Positions 28,101-43,100 of a DNA stretch of 64,000 nt are shown in pieces. The position numbers and the translations under genes are program-made. Position 1 is the stretch's first letter; the number at the start of each line of letters is the position of its first letter. Source of the stretch: Astropecten irregularis (lineage: Eukaryota > Echinodermata > Asteroidea > Paxillosida > Astropectinidae). Location: assembly GCA_963971285.1 (NCBI GenBank), contig OZ020260.1:9830798-9894797 (forward strand), read 5' to 3'. Below the pieces are notes generated by a model, which was not told the DNA's origin, did no database searches, and saw only the letters and a list, made by a program, of their open reading frames with translations.

Positions 28101-31100
28101 CCACAGCTGGAGATACAACCACTGTAGCTGAAACAACTACAGCTGGAGAGACAACCACTGTAGCTGAAACAACCACAGCTGGAGACACAACCACTGTGGC
28201 CGACACAACCACAGCTGGAGACACAACCACTGTTGCTGAAACCACCACAGCTGGAGACACAACAACAGTAGCTGACACAACTACAGCTGGAGATACAACC
28301 ACTGTTGCTGAAACAACCACAGCTGGAGACACAACCACTGTTGCTGAAACAACCACAGCTGGAGACACAACCACTGTAGCTGAAACAACTACAGCTGGAG
28401 ACACAACCACTGTAGCTGACACCACCACAGCTGTTGACACAACCACTGTAGCTGAAACAACTACAGCTGGAGAGACAACCACTGTGGCCGACACAACCAC
28501 AGCTGGAGACACAACCACTGTTGCTGAAACAACCACAGCTGGAGACACAACCACTGTAGCTGGCACAACCACAGCAGTTGACACAACCACTGTAGCTGAA
28601 ACAACTACAGCTGGAGATACAACCACTGTAGCTGAAACAACCACAGCTGGAGAGACAACCACTGTAGCTGAAACAACCACAGCTGGAGACACAACCACTG
28701 TTGCTGAAACAACCACAGCTGAAGACACAACAACAGTATCTGACACAACTACAGCTGTTGACACAACCACTGTAGCTGAAACAACTACAGCTGGAGATAC
28801 AACCACTGTTGCTGACACAACTACAGCTGGAGATACAACCACTGTAGCTGAAACAACCACAGCTGGAGATACAACCACTGTACCTGAAACAACCACAGCT
28901 GGAGACACAACCACTGTGGCCGACACAACCACAGCTGGAGACACAACCACTGTTGCTGAAACAACCACAGCTGGAGACACAACAACAGTAGCTGACACAA
29001 CTACAGCTGGAGATACAACCACTGTTGCTGAAACAACCACAGCTGGAGACACAACCACTGTTGCTGAAACAACCACAGCTGGAGACACAACCACTGTAGC
29101 TGAAACAACTACAGCTGGAGACACAACCACTGTAGCTGACACCACCACAGCTGTTGACACAACCACTGTAGCTGAAACAACTACAGCTGGAGAGACAACC
29201 ACTGTGGCCGACACAACCACAGCTGGAGACACAACCACTGTTGCTGAAACAACCACAGCTGGAGACACAACCACTGTAGCTGAAACAACCACAGCTGGAG
29301 ACACAACCACTGTGGCCGACACAACCACAGCTGGAGACACAACCACTGTGGCCGACACAACCACAGCTGGAGACACAACCACTGTTGCTGAAACAACCAC
29401 AGCTGGAGACACAACAACAGTAGCTGACACAACTACAGCTGTTGACAGAACCACTGTAGCTGAAACAACTACAGCTGGAGACACGACCACTGTTGCTGAA
29501 ACAACTACAGCTGTTGGCACAACCACTGTAGCTGAAACAACTACAGCTGGAGATACAACCACTGTTGCTGAAACAACTACAGCTGGAGATACAACCACTG
29601 TGGCCGACACAACCACAGCTGGAGACACAACCACTGTTGCTGAAACAACCACAGCTGGAGACACAACAACAGTAGCTGACACAACTACAGCTGTTGACAC
29701 AACCACTGTAGCTGAAACAACTACATCTGGAGACACGACCACTGTTGCTGACACAACTACAGCTTTAGATATAACCACTGTTGCTGAAACAACCACAGCT
29801 GGAGACACAACCACTGTTGCTGAAACAACCACAGCTGGAGACACAACCACTGTAGCTGAAACAACTACTGCTGAAGACACAACCACTGTTGCTCAAACAA
29901 CCACAGCTGGAGACACAACCACTGTAGCTGAAACAACTACAGCTGGAGACACAACAACAGTAGCTGACACAACCACAGCTGTTGACACAACCACTGTAGC
30001 TGAAACAACTACAGCTGGAGAGACAACCACTGTAGCTGAAACAACCACAGCTGGAGACACAACCACTGTTGCTGAAACAACCACAGCTGAAGACACAACA
30101 ACAGTAGCTGGCACAACCACAGCTGTTGACACAACCACTGTAGCTGAAACAACTACAGCTGGAGATACAACCACTGTAGCTGAAACAACCACAGCTGGAG
30201 ACACAACCACTGTGGCCGACACAACCACAGCTGGAGACACAACCACTGTTGCTGAAACAACCACAGCTGGAGACACAACCACATATGCTGAAACAACCAC
30301 AGCTGGAGACACAACAACAGTAGCTGACACAACTACAGCTGTTGACAGAACCACTGTAGCTGAAACAACTACAGCTGGAGACACGACCACTGTTGCTGAA
30401 ACAACTACAGCTGTTGGCACAACCACTGTTGCTCAAACAACCACAGCTGGAGACACAACCACTGTAGCTGAAACAACTACAGCTGGAGACACAACAACAG
30501 TAGCTGACACAACCACAGCTGTTGACACAACCACTGTAGCTGAAACAACTACAGCTGGAGAGACAACCACTGTAGCTGAAACAACCACAGCTGGAGACAC
30601 AACCACTGTTGCTGAAACAACCACAGCTGAAGACACAACAACAGTAGCTGGCACAACCACAGCTGTTGACACAACCACTGTAGCTGAAACAACTACAGCT
30701 GGAGATACAACCACTGTAGCTGAAACAACCACAGCTGGAGACACAACCACTGTGGCCGACACAACCACAGCTGGAGACACAACCACTGTTGCTGAAACAA
30801 CCACAGCTGGAGACACAACCACATATGCTGAAACAACCACAGCTGGAGACACAACAACAGTAGCTGACACAACTACAGCTGTTGACAGAACCACTGTAGC
30901 TGAAACAACTACAGCTGGAGACACGACCACTGTTGCTGAAAGAACTACAGCTGTTGGCACAACCACTGTAGCTGTAACAACTACAGCTGGAGATACAACC
31001 ACTGTTGCTGAAACAACTACAGCTGGAGATACAACCACTGTGGCCGACACAACCACAGCTGGAGACACAACCACTGTTGCTGAAACAACCACAGCTGGAG

Positions 31101-34100
31101 ACACAACAACAGTAGCTGACACAACTACAGCTGTTGACACAACCACTGTAGCTGAAACAACTACATCTAGAGACACAACCACTGTTGCTGAAACAACTAC
31201 AGCTGTTGACACAACCACTGTAGCTGAAACAACTACAGCTGGAGATACAACCACTGTTGCTGACACAACTACAGCTGGAGATACAACCACTGTTGCTGAA
31301 ACAACCACAGCTGGAGACACAACCACTGTTGCTGAAACAACCACAGCTGGAGACACAACCACTGTAGCTGAAACAACTACTGCTGAAGGCACAACCACTG
31401 TTGCCGAAACAACCACAGCTGGAGACACAACCACTGTAGCTGAAACAACTACAGCTGGAGACACAACAACAGTAGCTGACACAACCACAGCTGTTGACAC
31501 AACCACTGTAGCTGAAACAACTACAGCTGGAGAGACAACCACTGTAGCTGAAACAACCACAGCTGGAGACACAACCACTGTTGCTGAAACAACCACAGCT
31601 GAAGACACAACAACAGTATCCGACACAACTACAGCTGTTGGCACAACCACTGTAGCTGAAACAACTACAGCTGGAGATACAACCACTGTTGCTGAAACAA
31701 CTACAGCTGGAGATACAACCACTGTGGCCGACACAACCACAGCTGGAGACAAAACCACTGTTGCTGAAACAACCACAGCTGGAGACACAACAACAGTAGC
31801 TGACACAACTACAGCTGTTGACACAACCACTGTAGCTGAAACAACTACATCTAGAGACACGACCACTGTTGCTGAAACAACTACAGCTGTTGACACAACC
31901 ACTGTAGCTGAAACAACTGCAGCTGGAGATACAACCACTGTTGCTGACACAACTACAGCTGGAGATACAACCACTGTTGCTGAAACAACCACAGCTGGAG
32001 ACACAACCACTGTTGCTGAAACAACCACAGCTGGAGACACAACCACTGTAGCTGAAACAACTACTGCTGAAGGCACAACCACTGTTGCCGAAACAACCAC
32101 AGCTGGAGAAACAACCACTGTAGCTGAAACAACTACAGCTGGAGACACAACAACAGTAGCTGACACAACCACAGCTGGAGATACAACCACTGTAGCTGAA
32201 ACAACTACAGGTGGAGAGACAACCACTGTAGCTGAAACAACCACAGCTGGAGACACAACCACTGTGGCCGACACAACCACAGCTGGAGACACAACCACTG
32301 TTGCTGAAACAACCACAGCTGGAGACACAACAACAGTAGCTGACACAACTACAGCTGGAGATACAACCACTGTTGCTGAAACAACCACAGCTGGAGACAC
32401 AACCACTGTTGCTGAAACAACCACAGCTGGAGACACAACCACTGTAGCTGAAACAACTACAGCTGGAGACACAACAACAGTAGCTGACACAACCACAGCT
32501 GTTGACACAACCACTGTAGCTGAAACAACTACAGCTGGAGAGACAACCACTGTAGCTGAAACAACCACAGCTGGAGACACAACCACTGTGGCCGACACAA
32601 CCACAGCTGGAGACACAACCACTGTTGCTGAAACAACCACAGCTGGAGACACAACAACAGTAGCTGACACAACTACAGCTGTTGACAGAACCACTGTAGC
32701 TGAAACAACTACAGCTGGAGACACGACCACTGTTGCTGAAACAACTACAGCTGTTGGCACAACCACTGTAGCTGAAACAACTACAGCTGGAGATACAACC
32801 ACTGTTGCTGAAACAACTAGAGCTGGAGATACAACCACTGTGGCCGACACAACCACAGCTGGAGACACAACCACTGTTGCTGAAACAACCACAGCTGGAG
32901 ACACAACAACAGTAGCTTTCACAACTACAGCTGTTGACACAACCACTGTAGCTGAAACAACTACATCTAGAGACACGACCACTGTTGCTGAAACAACTAC
33001 AGCTGTTGACACAACCCCTGTACCTGAAACAACTACAGCTGGAGATACAACCACTGTTGCTGACACAACTACAGCTGGAGATACAACCACTGTTGCTGAA
33101 ACAACCACAGCTGGAGACACAACCACTGTTGCTGAAACAACCACAGCTGGAGACACAACCACTGTAGCTGAAACAACAACTGCTGAAGGCACAACCACTG
33201 TTGCCGAAACAACCACAGCTGGAGACACAACCACTGTAGCTGAAACAACTACAGCTGGAGACACAACAACAGTAGCTGACACAACCACAGCTGTTGACAC
33301 AACCACTGTAGCTGAAACAACTACAGCTGGAGAGACAACCACTGTAGCTGAAACAACCACAGCTGGAGACACAACCACTGTTGCTGGAACAACCACAGCT
33401 GAAGACACAACAACAGTATCTGACACAACTACAGCTGTTGACACAACCACTGTAGCTGAAACAACTACAGCTGGAGATACAACCACTGTAGCTGAAACAA
33501 CCACAGCTGGAGAGACAACCACTGTAGCTGAAACAACCACAGCTGGAGACACAACCACTGTTGCTGAAACAACCACAGCTGAAGACACAACAACAGTATC
33601 TGACACAACTACAGCTGTTGACACAACCACTGTAGCTGAAACAACTACAGCTGGAGATACAACCACTGTTGCTGACACAACTACAGCTGGAGATACAACC
33701 ACTGTAGCTGAAACAACCACAGCTGGAGATACAACCACTGTAGCTGAAACAACCACAGCTGGAGACACAACCACTGTGGCCGACACAACCACAGCTGGAG
33801 ACACAACCACTGTTGCTGAAACAACCACAGCTGGAGACACAACAACAGTAGCTGACACAACTACAGCTGGAGATACAACCACTGTTGCTGAAACAACCAC
33901 AGCTGGAGACACAACCACTGTTGCTGAAACAACCACAGCTGGAGACACAACCACTGTAGCTGAAACAACTACAGCTGGAGACACAACCACTGTAGCTGAC
34001 ACCACCACAGCTGTTGACACAACCACTGTAGCTGAAACAACTACAGCTGGAGAGACAACCACTGTGGCCGACACAACCACAGCTGGAGACACAACCACTG

Positions 34101-37100
34101 TTGCTGAAACAACCACAGCTGGAGACACAACCACTGTAGCTGAAACAACCACAGCTGGAGACACAACCACTGTGGCCGACACAACCACAGCTGGAGACAC
34201 AACCACTGTTGCTGAAACAACCACAGCTGGAGACACAACAACAGTAGCTGACACAACTACAGCTGTTGACAGAACCACTGTAGCTGAAACAACTACAGCT
34301 GGAGACACGACCACTGTTGCTGAAACAACTACAGCTGTTGGCACAACCACTGTAGCTGAAACAACTACAGCTGGAGATACAACCACTGTTGCTGAAACAA
34401 CTACAGCTGGAGATACAACCACTGTGGCCGACACAACCACAGCTGGAGACACAACCACTGTTGCTGAAACAACCACAGCTGGAGACACAACAACAGTAGC
34501 TGACACAACTACAGCTGTTGACACAACCACTGTAGCTGAAACAACTACATCTGGAGACACGACCACTGTTGCTGACACAACTACAGCTTTAGATATAACC
34601 ACTGTTGCTGAAACAACCACAGCTGGAGACACAACCACTGTTGCTGAAACAACCACAGCTGGAGACACAACCACTGTAGCTGAAACAACTACTGCTGAAG
34701 ACACAACCACTGTTGCTCAAACAACCACAGCTGGAGACACAACCACTGTAGCTGAAACAACTACAGCTGGAGACAAAACAACAGTAGCTGACACAACCAC
34801 AGCTGTTGACACAACCACTGTAGCTGAAACAACTACAGCTGGAGAGACAACCACTGTAGCTGAAACAACCACAGCTGGAGACACAACCACTGTTGCTGAA
34901 ACAACCACAGCTGAAGACACAACAACAGTAGCTGGCACAACCAGAGCTGTTGACACAACCACTGTAGCTGAAACAACTACAGCTGGAGATACAACCACTG
35001 TAGCTGAAACAACCACAGCTGGAGACACAACCACTGTGGCCGACACAACCACAGCTGGAGACACAACCACTGTTGCTGAAACAACCACAGCTGGAGACAC
35101 AACAACAGTAGCTGACACAACTACAGCTGTTGACAGAACCACTGTAGCTGAAACAACTACAGCTGGAGACACGACCACTGTTGCTGAAACAACTACAGCT
35201 GTTGGCACAACCACTGTAGCTGAAACAACTACAGCTGGAGATACAACCACTGTTGCTGAAACAACTAGAGCTGGAGATACAACCACTTTGGCCGACACAA
35301 CCACAGCTGGAGACACAACCACTGTTGCTGAAACAACCACAGCTGGAGACACAACAACAGTAGCTTTCACAACTACAGCTGTTGACACAACCACTGTAGC
35401 TGAAACAACTACATCTAGAGACACGACCACTGTTGCTGAAACAACTACAGCTGTTGACACAACCCCTGTACCTGAAACAACTACAGCTGGAGATACAACC
35501 ACTGTTGCTGACACAACTACAGCTGGAGATACAACCACTGTTGCTGAAACAACCACAGCTGGAGACACAACCACTGTTGCTGAAACAACCACAGCTGGAG
35601 ACACAACCACTGTAGCTGAAACAACAACTGCTGAAGGCACAACCACTGTTGCCGAAACAACCACAGCTGGAGACACAACCACTGTAGCTGAAACAACTAC
35701 AGCTGGAGACACAACAACAGTAGCTGACACAACCACAGCTGTTGACACAACCACTGTAGCTGAAACAACTACAGCTGGAGAGACAACCACTGTAGCTGAA
35801 ACAACCACAGCTGGAGACACAACCACTGTTGCTGGAACAACCACAGCTGAAGACACAACAACAGTATCTGACACAACTACAGCTGTTGACACAACCACTG
35901 TAGCTGAAACAACTACAGCTGGAGATACAACCACTGTTGCTGACACAACTACAGCTGGAGATACAACCACTGTAGCTGAAACAACCACAGCTGGAGACAC
36001 AACCACTGTTGCTGAAACAACCACAGATGGAGACACAACCACTGTAGCTGAAACAACTACTGCTGAAGACACAACCACTGTTGCTGAAACAACCACAGCT
36101 GGAGACATTACAACAGTAGCTGACACAACTACAGCTGTTGACACAACCACTGTAGCTGAAACAACTACAGCTGGAGACACAACAACAGTAGCTGGCACAA
36201 CCACAGCTGTTGACACAACCACTGTAGCTGAAACAACTACAGCTGGAGATACAACCACTGTAGCTGAAACAACCACAGCTGGAGACACAACCACTGTGGC
36301 CGACACAACCACAACTGGAGACACAACCACTGTTGCTGAAACAACCACAGCTGGAGACACAACAACAGTAGCTGACACAACTACAGCTGGAGATACAACC
36401 ACTGTTGCTGAAACAACCACAGCTGGAGACACAACCACTGTTGCTGAAACAACCACAGCTGGAGACACAACCACTGTAGCTGAAACAACTACAGCTGGAG
36501 ACACAACAACAGTATCTGACACAACTACAGCTGGAGATACAACCACTGTAGCTGAAACAACCACAGCTGTTGACACAACCACTGTAGCTGAAACAACTAC
36601 AGCTGGAGAGACAACCACTGTAGCTGAAACAACCACAGCTGGAGACACAACCACTGTTGCTGAAACAACCACAGCTGGAGACACAACAAAAGTAGCTGAC
36701 ACAACTACAGCTGTTGACACAACCACTGTAGCTGAAACAACTACAGCTGGAGATACAACCACTGTTGCTGACACAACTACAGCTGGAGATACAACCACTG
36801 TAGCTGAAACAACCACAGCTGGAGACACAACCACTGTTGCTGAAACAACCACAGATGGAGACACAACCACTGTAGCTGAAACAACTACTGCTGAAGACAC
36901 AACCACTGTTGCTGAAACAACCACAGCTGGAGACACTACAACAGTAGCTGACACAACTACAGCTGTTGACACAACCACTGTAGCTGAAACAACTACAGCT
37001 GGAGACACAACAACAGTAGCTGGCACAACCACAGCTGTTGACACAACCACTGTAGCTGAAACAACTACAGCTGGAGATACAACCACTGTAGCTGAAACAA

Positions 37101-40100
37101 CCACAGCTGGAGACACAACCACTGTGGCCGACACAACCACAGCTGGAGACACAACCACTGTTGCTGAAACAACCACAGCTGGAGACACAACAACAGTAGC
37201 TGACACAACTACAGCTGTTGACACAACCACTGTAGCTGAAACAACTACAGCTAGAGATACAACCACTGTTGCTGAAACAACTACAGCTGGAGGTACAACC
37301 ACTGTGGCCGACACAACCACAGCTGGAGACACAACCACTGTTGCTGAAACAACCACAGCTGGAGACACAACCACTGTTGCTGAAACAACCACAGCTGGAG
37401 ACACAACCACTGTAGCTGAAACAACTACAGCTGGAGACACAACAACAGTAGCTGACACAACCACAGCTGTTGACACAACCACTGTAGCTGAAACAACTAC
37501 AGCTGGAGATACAACCACTGTAGCTGAAACAACCACAGCTGGAGAGACAACCACTGTAGCTGAAACAACCACAGCTGGAGACACAACCACTGTTGCTGAA
37601 ACAACTACAGCTGGAGATACAACCACTGTAGCTGAAACAACCACAGCTGGAGACACAACCACTGTTGCTGAAACAACCACAGATGGAGAGACAACCACTG
37701 TAGCTGAAACAACCACAGCTGGAGACACAACCACTGTTGCTGAAACAACCACAGCTGGAGAGACAACCACTGTAGCTGAAACAACCACAGCTGGAGACAC
37801 AACCACTGTAGCTGATACAACTACAGCTGGAGATACAACCACTGTTGCTGACACAACTACAGCTGGAGATACAACCACTGTTGCTGAAACAACCACAGCT
37901 GGAGATACAACCACTGTTGCTGACACAACCACAGCTGTTGACACAACCACTGTAGCTGAAACAACTACAGCTGGAGATACAACCACTGTAGCTGAAACAA
38001 CCACAGCTGGAGAGACAACCACTGTAGCTGAAACAACCACAGCTGGAGACACAACCACTGTTGCTGAAACAACTACAGCTGGAGATACAACCACTGTAGC
38101 TGAAACAACCACAGCTGGAGACACAACCACTGTTGCTGAAACAACCACAGATGGAGAGACAACCACTGTAGCTGAAACAACCACAGCTGGAGACACAACA
38201 ACAGTAGCTGACACAACTACAGCTGTTGACACAACCACTGTAGCTGAAACAACTACAGCTGGAGATACAACCACTGTTGCTGACACAACTACAGCTGGAG
38301 ATACAACCACTGTAGCTGAAACAACCACAGCTGGAGACACAACCACTGTTGCTGAAACAACCACAGATGGAGACACAACCACTGTAGCTGACACAACTAC
38401 AGCTGTTGACACAACCACTGTAGCTGAAACAACTACAGCTGGAGACACAACAACAGTAGCTGGCACAACCACAGCTGTTGACACAACCACTGTAGCTGAA
38501 ACAACTACAGCTGGAGATACAACCACTGTAGCTGAAAGAACCACAGCTGGAGACACAACCACTGTGGCCGACACAACCACAGCTGGAGACACAACCACTG
38601 TTGCTGAAACAACCACAGCTGGAGACACAACAACAGTAGCTGACACAACTACAGCTGTTGACACAACCACTGTAGCTGAAACAACTACAGCTGGAGACAC
38701 GACCACTGTTGCTGAAACAACTACAGCTGTTGGCACAACCACTGTAGCTGAAACAACTACAGCTGGAGATACAACCACTGTTGCTGAAACAACTACAGCT
38801 GGAGGTACAACCACTGTGGCCGACACAACCACAGCTGGAGACACAACCACTGTTGCTGAAACAACCACAGCTGGAGACACAACAACAGTAGCTGACACAA
38901 CTACAGCTGTTGACACAACCACTGTAGCTGAAACAACTACATCTGGTGACACGACCACTGTTGCTGAAACAACTACAGCTGTTGACACAACCACTGTAGC
39001 TGATACAACTACAGCTGGAGATACAACCACTGTTGCTGACACAACTACAGCTGGAGATACAACCACTGTTGCTGAAACAACCACAGCTGGAGACACAACC
39101 ACTGTTGCTGAAACAACCACAGCTGGAGACACAACCACTGTAGCTGAAACAACCACAGCTGGAGACACAACAACAGTAGCTGACACAACCACAGCTGTTG
39201 ACACAACCACTGTAGCTGAAACAACTACAGCTGGAGAGACAACCACTGTAGCTGAAACAACCACAGCTGGAGACACAACCACTGTTGCTGAAACAACCAC
39301 AGCTGAAGACACAACAACAGTATCTGACACAACTACAGCTGGAGATACAACCACTGTAGCTGAAACAACCACAGCTGGAGACACAACCACTGTTGCTGAA
39401 ACAACCACAGATGGAGACACAACCACTGTAGCTGAAACAACTACTGCTGAAGACACAACCACTGTTGCTGAAACAACCACAGCTGGAGAGACTACAACAG
39501 TAGCTGACACAACTACAGCTGTTGACACAACCACTGTAGCTGAAACAACTACAGCTGGAGACACAACAACAGTAGCTGGCACAACCACAGCTGTTGACAC
39601 AACCACTGTAGCTGAAACAACTACAGCTGGAGATACAACCACTGTAGCTGAAACAACCACAGCTGGAGACACAACCACTGTGGCCGACACAACCACAGCT
39701 GGAGACACAACCACTGTTGCTGAAACAACCACAGCTGGAGACACAACAACAGTAACTGACACAACTACAGCTGGAGATACAACCACTGTTGCTGAAACAA
39801 CCACAGCTGGAGACACAACCACTGTTGCTGAAACAACCTCAGCTGGAGACACAACCACTGTAGCTGAAACAACTACAGCTGGAGACACAACAACAGTAGC
39901 TGACACCACCACAGCTGTTGACACAACCACTGTAGCTGAAACAACTACTGCTGGAGAGACAACCACTGTGGCCGACACAACCACAGCTGGAGACACAACC
40001 ACTGTTGCTGAAACAACCACAGCTGGAGACACAACCACTGTAGCTGAAACAACCACAGCTGGAGACACAACCACTGTGGCCGACACAACCACAGCTGGAG

Positions 40101-43100
40101 ACACAACCACTGTTGCTGAAACAACCACAGCTGGAGACACAACAACAGTAGCTGACACAACTACAGCTGTTGACAGAACCACTGTAGCTGAAACAACTAC
40201 AGCTGGAGACACGACCACTGTTGCTGAAACAACTACAGCTGTTGGCACAACCACTGTAGCTGAAACAACTACAGCTGGAGATACAACCACTGTTGCTGAA
40301 ACAACTACAGCTGGAGATACAACCACTGTGGCCGACACAACCACAGCTGGAGACACAACCACTGTTGCTGAAACAACCACAGCTGGAGACACAACAACAG
40401 TAGCTGACACAACTACAGCTGTTGACACAACCACTGTAGCTGAAACAACTACATCTGGAGACACGACCACTGTTGCTGACACAACTACAGCTGGAGATAC
40501 AACCACTGTTGCTGAAACAACCACAGCTGGAGACACAACCACTGTTGCTGAAACAACCACAGCTGGAGACACAACCACTGTAGCTGAAACAACTACATCT
40601 GGTGACACGACCACTGTTGCTGAAACAACTACAGCTGTTGACACAACCACTGTAGCTGATACAACTACAGCTGGAGATACAACCACTGTTGCTGACACAA
40701 CTACAGCTGGAGACACAACCACTGTTGCTGAAACAACCACAGCTGAAGACACAACAACAGTATCTGACACAACTACAGCTGGAGATACAACCACTGTAGC
40801 TGAAACAACCACAGCTGGAGACACAACCACTGTTGCTGAAACAACCACAGATGGAGACACAACCACTGTAGCTGAAACAACCACAGCTGGAGACACAACC
40901 ACTGTTGCTGAAACAACCACAGATGGAGAGACAACCACTGTAGCTGAAACAACCACAGCTGGAGACACAACAACAGTAGCTGACACAACTACAGCTGTTG
41001 ACACAACCACTGTAGCTGAAACAACTACAGCTGGAGATACAACCACTGTTGCTGACACAACTACAGCTGGAGATACAACCACTGTAGCTGAAACAACCAC
41101 AGCTGGAGACACAACCACTGTTGCTGAAACAACCACAGATGGAGACACAACCACTGTTGCTGAAACAACCACAGATGGAGACACAACCACTGTAGCTGAA
41201 ACAACTACTGCTGAAGACACAACCACTGTTGCTGAAACAACCACAGCTGGAGACACTACAACAGTAGCTGACACAACTACAGCTGTTGACACAACCACTG
41301 TAGCTGAAACAACTACAGCTGGAGACACAACAACAGTAGCTGGCACAACCACAGCTGTTGACACAACCACTGTAGCTGAAACAACTACAGCTGGAGATAC
41401 AACCACTGTAGCTGAAAGAACCACAGCTGGAGACACAACCACTGTGGCCGACACAACCACAGCTGGAGACACAACCACTGTTGCTGAAACAACCACAGCT
41501 GGAGACACAACAACAGTAGCTGACACAACTACAGCTGTTGACACAACCACTGTAGCTGAAACAACTACAGCTGGAGACACGACCACTGTTGCTGAAACAA
41601 CTACAGCTGTTGGCACAACCACTGTAGCTGAAACAACTACAGCTGGAGATACAACCACTGTTGCTGAAACAACTACAGCTGGAGGTACAACCACTGTGGC
41701 CGACACAACCACAGCTGGAGACACAACCACTGTTGCTGAAACAACCACAGCTGGAGACACAACAACAGTAGCTGACACAACTACAGCTGTTGACACAACC
41801 ACTGTAGCTGAAACAACTACATCTGGTGACACGACCACTGTTGCTGAAACAACTACAGCTGTTGACACAACCACTGTAGCTGATACAACTACAGCTGGAG
41901 ATACAACCACTGTTGCTGACACAACTACAGCTGGAGATACAACCACTGTTGCTGAAACAACCACAGCTGGAGACACAACCACTGTTGCTGAAACAACCAC
42001 AGCTGGAGACACAACCACTGTAGCTGAAACAACCACAGCTGGAGACACAACAACAGTAGCTGACACAACCACAGCTGTTGACACAACCACTGTAGCTGAA
42101 ACAACTACAGCTGGAGATACAACCACTGTTGCTGACACAACTACAGCTGGAGATACAACCACTGTTGCTGAAACAACCACAGCTGGAGACACAACCACTG
42201 TTGCTGAAACAACCACAGCTGGAGACACAACCACTGCAGCTGAAACAACTACTGCTGAAGACACAACCACTGTTGCCGAAACAACCACAGCTGGAGACAC
42301 AACCACTGTTGCTGAAACAACTACAGCTGGAGACACAACAACAGTAGCTGACACAACCACAGCTGTTGACACAACCACTGTAGCTGAAACAACTACAGCT
42401 GGAGAGACAACCACTGTAGCTGAAACAACCACAGCTGGAGACACAACCACTGTTGCTGAAACAACCACAGCTGAAGACACAACAACAGTATCTGACACAA
42501 CTACAGCTGGAGATACAACCACTGTAGCTGAAACAACCACAGCTGGAGACACAACCACTGTTGCTGAAACAACCACAGATGGAGACACAACCACTGTAGC
42601 TGAAACAACTACTGCTGAAGACACAACCACTGTTGCTGAAACAACCACAGCTGGAGACACTACAACAGTAGCTGACACAACTACAGCTGTTGACACAACC
42701 ACTGTAGCTGAAACAACTACAGCTGGAGACACAACAACAGTAGCTGGCACAACCACAGCTGTTGACACAACCACTGTAGCTGAAACAACTACAGCTGGAG
42801 ATACAACCACTGTAGCTGAAACAACCACAGCTGGAGACACAACCACTGTGGCCGACACAACCACAGCTGGAGACACAACCACTGTTGCTGAAACAACCAC
42901 AGCTGGAGACACAACAACAGTAGCTGACACAACTACAGCTGGAGATACAACCACTGTTGCTGAAACAACCACAGCTGGAGACACAACCACTGTTGCTGAA
43001 ACAACCTCAGCTGGAGACACAACCACTGTAGCTGAAACAACTACAGCTGGAGACACAACCACTGTAGCTGAAACAACTACAGCTGGAGACACGACCACTG

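Noticed and set aside
19102-29886. Antisense open frame of 3,594 codons (VVVSATVVVSPA repeats), with similar ones at 30,433-34,710, 34,717-48,168 and 61,676-63,991
   Set aside because: The repeat lacks stop codons in this antisense frame, so it stays open by composition. Frames break wherever the sense strand has CAA or similar changes, no splice sites support them, and variable positions fit sense third codon positions.
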